Below are positions 1 to 7,402 of a stretch of DNA of 12,582 nt, piece by piece; within the stretch, counting starts at the first letter, position 1; each line of letters opens with the position of its first letter. Below the pieces are notes generated by a model that saw only the letters and a list, made by a program, of their open reading frames with translations, was not told where the DNA came from and did no database searches. The stretch lies in assembly GCA_019236485.1 (NCBI GenBank), contig JAFAIY010000571.1, positions 1-12,582 of the forward strand. The letters run 5' to 3'. Made by a program: the position numbers and the translations under genes. Source of the DNA: Comamonas sp. GTDB taxonomy: Bacteria; Pseudomonadota; Gammaproteobacteria; Burkholderiales; Burkholderiaceae_C.

Positions 1-1484
1 GCCCAGGATAGGGAGGACAGATCGTTGACAAACACCGGCATGTCCTTCCATAGCCCGCGCAGCTTTTTGTCGGCCACGGTGACCCATTGCGGGGTGTAGA
101 GAAAGCCGTGCACCGAGTCGCGCGCCAGCAGGCGCTGGGCGTCGCCGAGCAGGCGCGCGCGGTCGGCGGGGCGCGGGGTGTGCTTGATCTTCTCGAACAG
201 TTCGTTGAACTCCTGCGAGTGGTAGCCCCAGTAGTAGTCGGGCTTGGCGAAATTGCCCAGGTCGAAGGGCTCCACGTGGGAGATGATGCTCAGGTCGTAG
301 TTCTTGTTGGTATAGGTGCCCGACAGCCACTGCGCCCATTCCACGTTCTGCAGCTTGGCCTGGATGCCGATCTTGGCCAGCTGGGCCGCGATCAGCTCGC
401 CGCCCTGGCGCGCATATGGCGTGGGCGGCAGCGTCATGGTCAGCGTCAGCGGCGTCTTGATGCCGGCCTCGGCCAGCAGTGCCTTGGCTTTTTCCACGTC
501 GAAGGGATTGATGCCCGTGGTATCCACATAGCCGAAGGCCGTGGGCACGTAATAGCTGCCTATGGGCACGCCATAGCCGTCGGCGGCGCCCGCGATCACG
601 GCCTTGCGGTCGATGGCGGCCGCGATGGCGCGGCGCACGCGCACATCGTTCAGCGGCTTGCGCGCATTGTTGATGGCCAGAATGGTCTTGGCGCGCGAGT
701 TGCTCACCACCACCTGGAAGCGCGGATTGCTCTTGAACTGCGGCACGCTGCGCGGCGTCACGCGCGGGAAGGCGTCCACGTCACCGGCCAGCAGCGCCGC
801 GACCTGGGCTGCGGGGTCGGGGATGAAGCGGAACACGGCCCGCTTGATGCGGATGCTCTGGGCCGCGCGATAGCCTGGCCATGCGGCCAGCGTGACCGAT
901 GCGCCCCTGCTCCATGCGGCCAGCATATAAGGGCCGGTGCCCACGGGCTTGCTGGCGTTGGTGGCGGCGCTCTTGGGCTCGACGATGATGGAGGTGGCCT
1001 GGCCCATCATGAACAGGAAATCGGGGTCTATATCCTTGTTGATGACGACCACGGTGTGTTCGTCGGCGACCTGCGTGCTGAGATTGGCGAAGGTGCGCTT
1101 GTCCTTGTTGGTGCTCTTGTCGCCGGCCGCACGGTCGAACGAGAACTTGACGGCCGCCGCGTTGAAGGGCTCGCCGTTCTGGAACTTCACATCCTTGCGC
1201 AGGCGGAAGGTATAGGTCTTGAGGTCGGGCGAGACTTCCCAGCTTTCGGCCAGCAGCGGCGAGACGCTGCCGTCGGAGTTGATCTTGGTCAGGGTCTCGA
1301 ACAGGTTGTAGTGCACGACTTCGGCGATCGAGGAGGCCGCGCCCGCCGTGGGGTCCAGTCCCGGCGGCTCCAGCGTCATGGCCAGCGTGACGCTGTCCTT
1401 CCTGGCCTGGGCCAGGGCGGGCCAGGCGGCGAACAAGGGCAAGCTGGCAGCCGAGCTGGCCAGCAAGGAGCGGCGATTGAGCAT
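1..1484 (-). CDS. ABC transporter substrate-binding protein, family 5 (peptide/nickel/opine type), C-terminus cut by the window edge
   Basis: This is the periplasmic binding protein of the importer encoded upstream; it captures the ligand and delivers it to the two permeases. The frame is open from the ATG at 1484 to base 1, giving 494 complete codons. Family members usually run about 500-540 residues, so only a short C-terminal piece is missing. The N-terminus MLNRRSLLAS followed by a hydrophobic stretch ending AWPALAQA is a signal peptide, with R4-R5 in a twin-arginine-like setting and no lipobox cysteine. Family 5 hallmarks follow: ITLEPPGLDP-like start (LAMTLEPPGLDP), YNLFETLTKI, LAESWEVSPDLKTYTFRLRK, VKFQNGEPF, then KPVGTGPYML and VRRAIAAAIDRKAV. 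The start is supported by GGAGA at 1493-1497, 8 bases upstream. It is the last gene of the operon, 168 bases after the ATPase gene. The ligand cannot be inferred: dipeptide, oligopeptide, glutathione, nickel chelate or opine all remain possible. Confidence 0.93.
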   Translation of the reverse strand, partial: MLNRRSLLASSAASLPLFAAWPALAQARKDSVTLAMTLEPPGLDPTAGAASSIAEVVHYNLFETLTKINSDGSVSPLLAESWEVSPDLKTYTFRLRKDVKFQNGEPFNAAAVKFSFDRAAGDKSTNKDKRTFANLSTQVADEHTVVVINKDIDPDFLFMMGQATSIIVEPKSAATNASKPVGTGPYMLAAWSRGASVTLAAWPGYRAAQSIRIKRAVFRFIPDPAAQVAALLAGDVDAFPRVTPRSVPQFKSNPRFQVVVSNSRAKTILAINNARKPLNDVRVRRAIAAAIDRKAVIAGAADGYGVPIGSYYVPTAFGYVDTTGINPFDVEKAKALLAEAGIKTPLTLTMTLPPTPYARQGGELIAAQLAKIGIQAKLQNVEWAQWLSGTYTNKNYDLSIISHVEPFDLGNFAKPDYYWGYHSQEFNELFEKIKHTPRPADRARLLGDAQRLLARDSVHGFLYTPQWVTVADKKLRGLWKDMPVFVNDLSSLSW

Positions 1485-1652
1485 CAACAAAGTCTCCGAG
1501 GGGGGCGGGCCGCAAGGGCCGGTAAAAGCGCTGCAGGTCCGCCGCGGGCGGGAGCCTGTTTCATATGCGTTTTTACACCACGCGGACCGGTCTGGAGACG
1601 AGCCGCCCGCACCCGGCGCCCGAGTGTGTGAGCAACTGTGCGGTCGCGCCGC

Positions 1653-2486
1653 TCAGATCGCTTTGGGCGCGGCCTTGAGCAGTGCCTGGGTGTAGGGATG
1701 CTCGGGCGCCGAGAACAGCTTGTCCGGCGTGCCGCGCTCCACGATCTGGCCCTGGTGGAGCACGATGACCTGATCGCAGACATGCTGGACCACGGCCAGG
1801 TCATGGCTGATGAACAGATAGGACAGGCCTAGCTCGCGCTGCAGGTCCTGCATGAGGTTGAGCACCTGGGCCTGAACCGAGACATCCAGAGCGCTCACCG
1901 GCTCGTCGGCCACGATGAGCCTGGGCCGGGTGATGAGGGCGCGGGCAATCGCAATGCGCTGGCGCTGGCCGCCCGAGAACTCATGCGGATACTTGTCCGC
2001 ATCCTGCGCGCGCAGGCCCACCTGCTCGAGCACGGACCGCACCTGCTGGCGCCTGGCCGCGGGGCCGGGCCGGTCCATGAGCGTGCCCAGCGGCTCGCCG
2101 ACGATGCGCTCCACAGTCATGCGCGGGTCCAGCGAACCATAGGGGTCCTGGAACACCATCTGGAAATCGCGCCGCGCCGCGCGCAGCTCCTGTTCGGAGA
2201 GCTGGTGCAGATCGCGGCCCAGCAGTTCCACCGTGCCCTCTGTGGGTTGGTCCAGCGCCATGACCAGGCGCGCCAGCGTGGACTTGCCCGAGCCAGATTC
2301 GCCCACCACGCCCAGGCTTTGCCCGGCCTGCAGCTCGAAGCTCAGGCCGCGCAGCGCCTGCAGCGGCTCGGGCCTGTGCCACAGCGAGGTACGCGGGCGC
2401 GCATAAAAGCGTTTGAGCTCGCTGACCCTCAGCAGGCAAGCGGCATCTGCTGCGGTTTCGGGAGCACTGAGGGATGGATCGATCAT
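1653..2486 (-). CDS. ABC importer ATP-binding subunit, DppF/OppF/NikE family, short form
   Basis: One of the two cytoplasmic ATPases that power the importer. The 277-residue protein has all nucleotide-binding motifs in order: Walker A GESGSGKST (62-70), Q-loop FQDP (Q113), signature [14 protein letters not shown] (171-184), Walker B LIVADEP (190-196) and H-loop histidine H228. The start [10 protein letters not shown] was chosen because its ATG (2486-2484) overlaps the TGA of the upstream ATPase gene (2485-2483) as ATGA, which implies translational coupling; a longer upstream reading has no family-like residues. The protein ends at EHPYTQALLKAAPKAI, just where many DppF/OppF proteins (about 325-335 residues) continue into a C-terminal cysteine-bearing oligopeptide-transporter extension. 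In length it resembles NikE (about 268 residues). All catalytic residues are present, so I see truncation of the tail only and no loss of ATPase function. Confidence 0.95.
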   Translation of the reverse strand: MIDPSLSAPETAADAACLLRVSELKRFYARPRTSLWHRPEPLQALRGLSFELQAGQSLGVVGESGSGKSTLARLVMALDQPTEGTVELLGRDLHQLSEQELRAARRDFQMVFQDPYGSLDPRMTVERIVGEPLGTLMDRPGPAARRQQVRSVLEQVGLRAQDADKYPHEFSGGQRQRIAIARALITRPRLIVADEPVSALDVSVQAQVLNLMQDLQRELGLSYLFISHDLAVVQHVCDQVIVLHQGQIVERGTPDKLFSAPEHPYTQALLKAAPKAI

Positions 2487-3508
2487 GCGGATTCTCCGGC
2501 CGCAATGGCTTCGTCGCGCAAGCAGCGCACCACATGGGGCTGGCGCCAGGAGGCGAGCGAGGCCGGAGCCGGCAGGCTGGGCACTTGCAGCATGCGCGGC
2601 TGTGGCCGCTCCACATAGCAATACTCCTTGGTATAGCCGCAGCGTCCCGCAAACGGGCAGCCCGCGGGAATATCGACCAGCTCGGGCACCGTGCCCGCAA
2701 TCGTGGGCAGGTGCTGGCGTGCCGGGGCGCCGAGCTGCGGGCGCGCCGCAAACAGACGGCGCGTGTAAGGATGCGCGCGCCGCGCAAACACGGCCTCGGT
2801 CATGCCGGACTCGACCACCGAGCCGCCATACATGACCAGCAGCTGTTCCACGTTCTGCGCGATCACGCCCAGATCGTGCGAGATCAGCACCAGGGCCATG
2901 GAGTGCTCGGCCACCAGCTCCTGCAGCAGATCCAGAATGCGCTGCTGCACGGTCACGTCCAGTGCCGTGGTGGGCTCGTCGGCCACCAGCAGGTCGGGGC
3001 CGCAGGCCAGGGCCATGGCGATCATGATGCGCTGGCGCTGCCCGCCCGAGAACTGGTGCGGATAGTCATCCAGCCGCTGGGCCGCCTGGGCAATGCCCAC
3101 GCGCTCCAGCAGCTCCGTGGCGCGCGCATGGGCCTGGCCGCGGCTCAGGCCCAGATGCAGGCGCAGCGGCTCGGCCACCTGGCGGCCTATGCTGTGCACG
3201 GGGTTGAGGGCGCTCATGGGCTCCTGGAACACCATGGACAGGCGGTTGCCGCGCAGCGCGCACCAACGTCTTTCGCTCAGGCCCAGCAGCTCCTGGCCGT
3301 CCAGGCGCATGCTGCCCTCCACCCGGGCGTGCTCGGGCAGCAGTCCGATCAGCGCAAGGGCCGTCAGCGACTTGCCGCAGCCCGACTCGCCGATCAGGCC
3401 CAGCGTGGCGCCGCGCTCCAGCGTGAAGCTCACATCGCGCACGGCCTGGGCCGGTCCACGGCGGGTCTGCAGCTGGATGGAGAGATTGGAGACTTCAAGC
3501 AAAGGCAT
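2483..3508 (-). CDS. ABC importer ATP-binding subunit, DppD/OppD family with C-terminal cysteine motif
   Basis: The second cytoplasmic ATPase of the importer, 341 residues. Visible motifs are Walker A GESGCGKS (40-47), Q-loop FQEP (Q95), signature SGGQRQR (154-160), Walker B LLVADEPT (173-180) and H-loop H211. The C-terminal oligopeptide-transporter extension is complete: HPYTRRLF (246-253), then GCPFAGRC and YC with cysteines C284, C290 and C297, and a fourth, C329, near the end. In this family such cysteines are reported to hold a [4Fe-4S] cluster; that is family knowledge and is not shown here. The start [10 protein letters not shown] was chosen because it aligns with the beginning of the ABC fold and has GGAAGAAG just upstream. 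The gene begins 16 bases after the permease C stop and its own stop overlaps the next gene's start. Confidence 0.95.
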   Translation of the reverse strand: MPLLEVSNLSIQLQTRRGPAQAVRDVSFTLERGATLGLIGESGCGKSLTALALIGLLPEHARVEGSMRLDGQELLGLSERRWCALRGNRLSMVFQEPMSALNPVHSIGRQVAEPLRLHLGLSRGQAHARATELLERVGIAQAAQRLDDYPHQFSGGQRQRIMIAMALACGPDLLVADEPTTALDVTVQQRILDLLQELVAEHSMALVLISHDLGVIAQNVEQLLVMYGGSVVESGMTEAVFARRAHPYTRRLFAARPQLGAPARQHLPTIAGTVPELVDIPAGCPFAGRCGYTKEYCYVERPQPRMLQVPSLPAPASLASWRQPHVVRCLRDEAIAAGESA

Positions 3509-3524
3509 GTGGCTTCTTCCGGCA

Positions 3525-4397
3525 TCAGCGCTCGCGCGCGAGGCGCGGATCCAGCAGATCGCGCAGACCGTCGCCCAGCAGATTGAGGCCCAGCACCGAC
3601 AGCGCAATCGCCACGCCGGGCCAGACGGCCAGCAGCGGGGCCTGGAACATCAGGGTCTGGGCCTCGCTGAGCATGCGGCCCCAGGAGGGCTGGGGCGGCT
3701 GGGTGCCCAGGCCCAGATAGGAGAGTGCGGCCTCGGCCAGGATGGCCAGCGCAAACTGTATGGTGGCCTGCACCACCAGCACCGAGGCGATGTTCGGCAG
3801 CACATGCTGGAGCGTGATGGCCATACGGCTCTTGCCGCAGGCACGCGCGGCCAGCACATAGTCGCGCGCCCAGATGGCGTTGGCCGAGGCGCGCGTGATG
3901 CGCGCAAACGTGGGGATGTTGAAGATGCCGATGGCGATGATGGCGTTGACCATGCCGGCGCCGAACACGGCGGTGAGCATGATGGCCGAGAGCAGGGCGG
4001 GGAAGGCGAAGGTGAAGTCCGCGAGGCGCATGAGTATCTCCTCGACCCAGCCGCGGCAGGCGGCAGCGATCAGTCCCAGCAGCACGCCCAGCGCCATGCC
4101 CAGGCCCACGGCAATCAGTCCCACGGCAATCGAGGCGCGTGCGCCGATGAGGATTTGCGCGGCCACATCGCGGCCGAAAGCATCCGTGCCCAGCCAGTGC
4201 AGGCCGCCCGCGCCCTGCAGCGCGGCTTCCATATCCATCTCATAGGCCGAGCCTGGCGTCCATGCAAAGGACAGCAGGGCCGCGGCCAGCAGCATGGCGG
4301 TCAGCAGAGCGCCGAGCACAAAGCTGCGGTGCTGCAGCGCGCGCCGCGCAAAGCTTGCGGCCCGCGCTGGGGCCGCGGATTCGGGGCGCATGCTCAT
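3525..4397 (-). CDS. ABC importer inner-membrane permease, DppC/OppC family
   Basis: Inner-membrane subunit that forms half of the translocation channel; 290 residues, the usual size for DppC. The N-terminal cytoplasmic part is followed by a first membrane segment (about 26-46), the family motif HWLGTDAFGRDV (67-78), and several more hydrophobic segments (about 90-113, 133-160, 205-228, 252-275). The cytoplasmic EAA loop that docks on the ATPases is visible as LAARACGKSRMAITLQHVLPN (about 182-202). The C-terminus LGDGLRDLLDPRL is typical. The ATG at 4397 overlaps the TGA of permease B (4396-4394) as ATGA. A second in-frame ATG lies two codons in (4391) and is a possible alternative start, but the overlap favours the first. 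Confidence 0.95.
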   Translation of the reverse strand: MSMRPESAAPARAASFARRALQHRSFVLGALLTAMLLAAALLSFAWTPGSAYEMDMEAALQGAGGLHWLGTDAFGRDVAAQILIGARASIAVGLIAVGLGMALGVLLGLIAAACRGWVEEILMRLADFTFAFPALLSAIMLTAVFGAGMVNAIIAIGIFNIPTFARITRASANAIWARDYVLAARACGKSRMAITLQHVLPNIASVLVVQATIQFALAILAEAALSYLGLGTQPPQPSWGRMLSEAQTLMFQAPLLAVWPGVAIALSVLGLNLLGDGLRDLLDPRLARER

Positions 4398-5356
4398 AGT
4401 TCGCCGGCCTTGATGCGCGGGTCGATAACGGCATAGAGCATATCGACCACAAAATTCACAACGACCACCATGGCGGCCAGCAGCAGCACGCAGTTGCGCA
4501 CCACGATCAGGTCGCGATTGGAGATAGACTGGAAGATCAGCCGGCCCAGGCCCGGCAGATAGAAGACGTTTTCCACCACGATGGTGCCCGCGAGCAGATT
4601 GGCGAACTGCAGGCCCATGACGGTGACGACGGGGATCATGGCATTGCGCAGCACATGGCGCCGGAGCGCGGCGCCGCGCGACAGGCCCTTGGCGCGGGCC
4701 GTGCGCACAAAGTCCTCGCGCAGGACCTCCAGCACCGCCGAGCGCGTGATGCGGGCCAGGATGGCGGCCTGCACCGCGGCCAGCGAGACCGCGGGCAGCA
4801 GCAGCGCCTGAAGCGCGGGCCAGAAGCCGCCACCTTCGGCCTCGCTCCAGCCCGGAAAGCCGCCGGCCGAGAACCATTGCAGCTTCACGGAAAACAGCAG
4901 GATCAGCAGAATCGCAAACCAGAAGTTCGGTATGGCGATGCCTATCTGGGCCAGGCCCATGATGCCCACATCGCCCCAGCGCTTGTGATGGGCGGCGGCG
5001 AGTACGCCGGCGCTGATGGCGAGCACCGCGGTGAGCAGCATGGCCAGCACGGCCAGCGGGACGGTGACGCTCAGCCTCTCCCAGACCAGCTCCGACACGG
5101 GCGAGCCATAGGCGTAGCTGTTGCCCATGTCCCCGTGCAGCAGGCCGGCCAGCCATTGCCAGTAGCGGCTGGCGGCCGGCTGGTCCAGGCCGAGCTGCTC
5201 GGCCATGGCCTGCACGGCCTCGGGCGCGGCGTCTGGCCCCATGAGCATCTGCGCGGCGTCGCCGGGCAGGATTTCGAGCACGGCAAACACCACGAGGGAG
5301 GCGCCAAGCAGGGTGGCGATCAGCGTGATCAGGCGTTTGAGCAAGAAGATGCTCAT
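4394..5356 (-). CDS. ABC importer inner-membrane permease, DppB/OppB family
   Basis: First gene of the transporter operon; the partner permease to the C subunit, 320 residues. The N-terminus MSIFLLKRLITLIATLLGASLVVFA and then LEILPGDAA is a textbook DppB start: an amphipathic helix, membrane segment 1 (about 10-28) and the PGDP-like motif. The ELGLDQP-like sequence (EQLGLDQPAASRYWQWL, about 53-69) and GDMGNSY (75-81) are also family features. Further membrane segments lie near 98-122, 133-158, 182-201, 241-262 and 285-312. The EAA loop is FVRTARAKGLSRGAALRRHVLRN (216-238). The C-terminus YAVIDPRIKAGEL is typical. An upstream in-frame ATG at 5419 would add 21 residues unlike any DppB, so 5356 is preferred, although the ribosome-binding site before it is weak. 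I could not find a convincing promoter for this strand in 5357-5532. Confidence 0.94.
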   Translation of the reverse strand: MSIFLLKRLITLIATLLGASLVVFAVLEILPGDAAQMLMGPDAAPEAVQAMAEQLGLDQPAASRYWQWLAGLLHGDMGNSYAYGSPVSELVWERLSVTVPLAVLAMLLTAVLAISAGVLAAAHHKRWGDVGIMGLAQIGIAIPNFWFAILLILLFSVKLQWFSAGGFPGWSEAEGGGFWPALQALLLPAVSLAAVQAAILARITRSAVLEVLREDFVRTARAKGLSRGAALRRHVLRNAMIPVVTVMGLQFANLLAGTIVVENVFYLPGLGRLIFQSISNRDLIVVRNCVLLLAAMVVVVNFVVDMLYAVIDPRIKAGEL

Positions 5357-5406
5357 GAATTCAGGCGTGGTTGCATCGGAAAAAAGAGCGCGACAGGCGG
5401 TTGGCG

Positions 5407-5418
5407 TGCTGCGCAGCA
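5407..5418. repeat. 12-bp perfect palindrome upstream of the permease B gene
   Basis: TGCTGCGCAGCA reads the same on both strands. It lies 51-62 bases before the permease B start in the divergent spacer, where an operator for the transporter operon could sit. A palindrome of this kind is not rare in GC-rich DNA, so function is unproven. Confidence 0.35.
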
Positions 5419-5451
5419 TAGTGGCAATTGTGCCGCCGCGACGGCGCTTGA

Positions 5452-5793
<342 letters not shown>

Positions 5794-5824
5794 GAGGCTT
5801 TTTGGGCGTCCAGCCCTTGCAGAT

Positions 5825-5865
5825 AAAACGCAGATAGCTCCTGATTAAGGAGCTATCTGCGTTTT
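5825..5865. terminator. Bidirectional intrinsic terminator between the ferredoxin gene and pth
   Basis: A perfect 18-bp stem: AAAACGCAGATAGCTCCT (5825-5842), loop GATTA (5843-5847), and its exact reverse complement (5848-5865). The four A on one side and four T on the other give a U-tract in both directions. It lies 31 bases after the ferredoxin stop and 9 bases past the pth stop, so it can end both convergent transcripts. The perfect long stem suggests it may be one copy of a dispersed terminator-like repeat. Confidence 0.8.
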
Positions 5866-5874
5866 GGCAGAGCT

Positions 5875-6507
5875 TCAGGGCGTGTCGGCGGCCACGGCAT
5901 CCGGAGCGGGCTTGCGCGGCGGCTTGGGACGCTGGGGTTTGGTGGTGTGGATGGCCAGCGTGGCCTTGTCCATCTGGCCCGCGATCAGCTCGGGCCAGGC
6001 CTTGAGCGAGTGGGCAATGCCGTCCTCGATGAGCTTGAGCTGGTCCGGCGCGGGCTTCTTGAGCACCCAGTGCGCGACATCCGCCTTGTTGCCGGGGTGG
6101 CCTATGCCCACGCGCAGGCGCCAGTAGTCGGGCGAGCCCAGTTGCGCATGGATGTCGCGCAGGCCGTTGTGTCCACCATGGCTGCCACCGCGCTTGAGCT
6201 TGACCTGGCCGGGCTCGAAGTCCAGCTCGTCGTGCACGACCAGAATCTCCTCGGGCTGGATCTTGAAGAAGCGCGCCAGCGTGCCCACGGACTTGCCCGA
6301 GAGGTTCATAAAGGTCTGAGGCTGCAGCAGCCACACGTTCTGGCCGTGGATGGCGGTGCGGGCCATCAGTCCCCAGTAGCTGCGCTCCGGCACCAGCGTG
6401 ACCTTGAGTTCGCGCGCCAGCGCATCGATCCACCAGAAGCCGGCGTTGTGCCGCGTGTCTTCGTATTCAGGGCCGGGATTGCCCAGGCCGACAAACAGTT
6501 TGATCAT
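5875..6507 (-). CDS. pth: Peptidyl-tRNA hydrolase
   Basis: Releases tRNA from prematurely dropped peptidyl-tRNA by cleaving the ester bond, which recycles tRNA; a cytoplasmic, normally essential enzyme. The 210-residue protein keeps the catalytic and substrate-binding residues at the same positions as the E. coli enzyme: N10 (GLGNPG), H20 (DTRHNAG), N68 (TFMNLSG), D93 (VVHDELD) and N114 (GGHNGL). The [10 protein letters not shown] block (107-116) and RVGIGHPGN (132-140) are family signatures. A proline- and lysine-rich tail (about 189-210, [10 protein letters not shown]) exceeds the typical length of about 194 and looks disordered. The start [15 protein letters not shown] is unambiguous by alignment; the ribosome-binding site is weak. 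It lies after rplY but is separated from it by a strong terminator-like hairpin. Confidence 0.98.
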   Translation of the reverse strand: MIKLFVGLGNPGPEYEDTRHNAGFWWIDALARELKVTLVPERSYWGLMARTAIHGQNVWLLQPQTFMNLSGKSVGTLARFFKIQPEEILVVHDELDFEPGQVKLKRGGSHGGHNGLRDIHAQLGSPDYWRLRVGIGHPGNKADVAHWVLKKPAPDQLKLIEDGIAHSLKAWPELIAGQMDKATLAIHTTKPQRPKPPRKPAPDAVAADTP

Positions 6508-6526
6508 GGCGTGATTATCTTCTTCC

Positions 6527-6538
6527 GCGGCCGGCCGC
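6527..6538. repeat. 12-bp GC palindrome just upstream of pth
   Basis: GCGGCCGGCCGC is a perfect palindrome 20 bases before the pth start, in the short spacer between the rplY terminator and pth. It could form a small hairpin in the pth leader or be chance in GC-rich DNA; I assign no function. Confidence 0.25.
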
Positions 6539-6553
6539 AGGATTGGGGCAGTG

Positions 6554-6593
6554 CCCATGCAAAAAGCCCACCGAAGTGGGCTTTTTGCATGGG
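6554..6593 (-). terminator. Intrinsic terminator of rplY with UUCG tetraloop
   Basis: On the minus strand a perfect 18-bp stem closes on a TTCG loop: CCCATGCAAAAAGCCCAC, TTCG, GTGGGCTTTTTGCATGGG. The GC-rich core GCCCAC/GTGGGC followed by TTTTT is a canonical rho-independent terminator, and C(UUCG)G is an exceptionally stable loop. It lies 36 bases after the rplY stop and 47 bases before the pth start. The stem is symmetric, but transcription reaches it only from the rplY side. Confidence 0.85.
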
Positions 6594-6615
6594 GTACAGC
6601 GGCAGGCGCTGTACC
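6593..6615 (-). repeat. Second hairpin directly upstream of the rplY terminator
   Basis: GGTACAGCG (6593-6601) and CGCTGTACC (6607-6615) form a perfect 9-bp stem with a 5-base loop. In the rplY transcript it comes 14 bases after the stop and abuts the terminator stem; the two share base 6593. It has no U-tract of its own, so it more likely stabilises the 3' end or modulates the terminator. Confidence 0.6.
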
Positions 6616-6628
6616 GAAGTCACAAGAA

Positions 6629-7252
6629 TTACTTCTTGCCCTTCTTGGCGGGAGCAGCTGCGGGAGCAGGTGCGGCGCCTTCGGCAGGAGCCACTTCGGG
6701 CAGCTTGATCGAGATCAGGGAAGGGTTCTTGTTGGCGCCACGCACCACGGCCTTCACGCCGTTGGGCAGCTTCAGGGCTTGCAGGCCCAGCACCGACTTG
6801 GAAGTCAGGGCGCTCAGGTCCACCTTGATGAACTCGGGCAGGTTTGCGGGTTCGCAAATCACTTGCAGTTCGTGCATCAGGGGGGTCACGGTGCAGTTCT
6901 CGCCCTTCACGGCGGGGGATTCTTCCACGCCTTCGAAGTGCAGAGGCACGTTCATGTGCAGCTTGGTGTTGGCGTCCACGCGCTGGAAGTCGATGTGTTG
7001 CACCAGCTTCTTGAAGGGGTGGAACTGCACGTCGCGCAGCACAACCTTGGTCACTTGACCGTTGATTTCCATGTCCAGCACGCTGGAGTGGAAAGCTTCC
7101 TTGTGCACAGCGTGCCACAGGGCGTTGTGATCGATTTCGATCAGTTGGGCTTCACCAGCACCGTAGACGATGCCAGGGGTCTTGCCCGACAGACGCAGAC
7201 GGCGGCTCGCACCCGTACCTTGCTTGGCGCGCTCAAAAGCGACGAATTGCAT
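6629..7252 (-). CDS. rplY: 50S ribosomal protein L25, long CTC/TL5 form
   Basis: Binds 5S rRNA in the central protuberance of the large ribosomal subunit. The 207-residue protein begins [31 protein letters not shown], the L25 fold (about 1-95, with [22 protein letters not shown] at 72-93). It continues into the TL5/CTC C-terminal domain (about 98-185, [16 protein letters not shown] and [12 protein letters not shown]). It ends in a low-complexity tail, [21 protein letters not shown]. coli L25 is only the first domain (94 residues); the long form is common in betaproteobacteria and many other phyla. AAGGAGT at 7258-7264 is a strong ribosome-binding site at good distance. It follows prs by 150 bases that contain two hairpins and a candidate promoter. 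Confidence 0.98.
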   Translation of the reverse strand: MQFVAFERAKQGTGASRRLRLSGKTPGIVYGAGEAQLIEIDHNALWHAVHKEAFHSSVLDMEINGQVTKVVLRDVQFHPFKKLVQHIDFQRVDANTKLHMNVPLHFEGVEESPAVKGENCTVTPLMHELQVICEPANLPEFIKVDLSALTSKSVLGLQALKLPNGVKAVVRGANKNPSLISIKLPEVAPAEGAAPAPAAAPAKKGKK

Positions 7253-7326
7253 AACTAACTCCTTGAGGGGCGGACCGCGACCAGCCTCGCCCGATTGAAA
7301 AAAGAATCTGTGCCCTCGGGCTCCGG

Positions 7327-7354
7327 ATTCTTGCTATGGCCTCGAAACAGTCAA
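7327..7354 (-). promoter_or_regulatory. Candidate promoter of rplY
   Basis: On the minus strand TTGACT (7354-7349, 5 of 6 bases of the -35 consensus) and AAGAAT (7332-7327, 4 of 6 of the -10) are 16 bases apart. Transcription would begin near 7320 and leave a leader of about 68 bases. The -35 overlaps the edge of the hairpin that follows prs. The candidate is reasonable but weak at the -10. Confidence 0.3.
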
Positions 7355-7373
7355 ACCTCCCGAAGGAGGTTTG
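7352..7373 (-). terminator. Terminator-like hairpin with UUCG loop after prs
   Basis: On the minus strand CAAACCTCC, TTCG, GGAGGTTTG make a perfect 9-bp stem with the stable TTCG loop, 30 bases after the prs stop. Only TTT, inside the stem arm, serves as a U-tract, so termination may be partial and allow some read-through into rplY. Confidence 0.55.
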
Positions 7374-7378
7374 CATGG

Positions 7379-7399
7379 CTCAGGGCCGAAAAACCTGAG
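7379..7399 (-). repeat. Small hairpin just after the prs stop codon
   Basis: CTCAGG (7379-7384) and CCTGAG (7394-7399) form a 6-bp stem with a 9-base loop starting 4 bases after the prs stop. With the UUCG hairpin next to it, this gives a tandem hairpin pair like the one after rplY. Confidence 0.35.
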
Positions 7400-7402
7400 A
7401 TT

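Noticed and set aside
1484..1563. Possible 26-residue peptide starting MKQAPARGG in the gap before the binding-protein gene
   Set aside because: No ribosome-binding site, composition like a GC-rich shadow frame, and no reason to expect a leader peptide here.
1536..1588. 7-bp inverted repeat GGTCCGC / GCGGACC in the gap before the binding-protein gene
   Set aside because: The arms are short and 39 bases apart in GC-rich DNA, so chance is the simplest explanation; no U-tract follows.
87..1631. Long plus-strand open frame (514 codons) opposite the binding-protein gene
   Set aside because: It is the mirror of a GC-rich gene with strong third-position bias. Its translation is low-complexity G/V/A/R/H-rich with no family features, while the minus strand encodes a complete family 5 binding protein.
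1653..2621. 45-residue N-terminal extension of the F-type ATPase
   Set aside because: It overlaps the coding end of the D-type ATPase in another frame; the ATGA overlap at 2483-2486 gives the natural start.
2474..4436. Overlapping plus-strand open frames of 370 and 447 codons
   Set aside because: They lie opposite the ATPase and permease genes, whose motifs are unambiguous; the products are H/Q/G/R-rich shadows.
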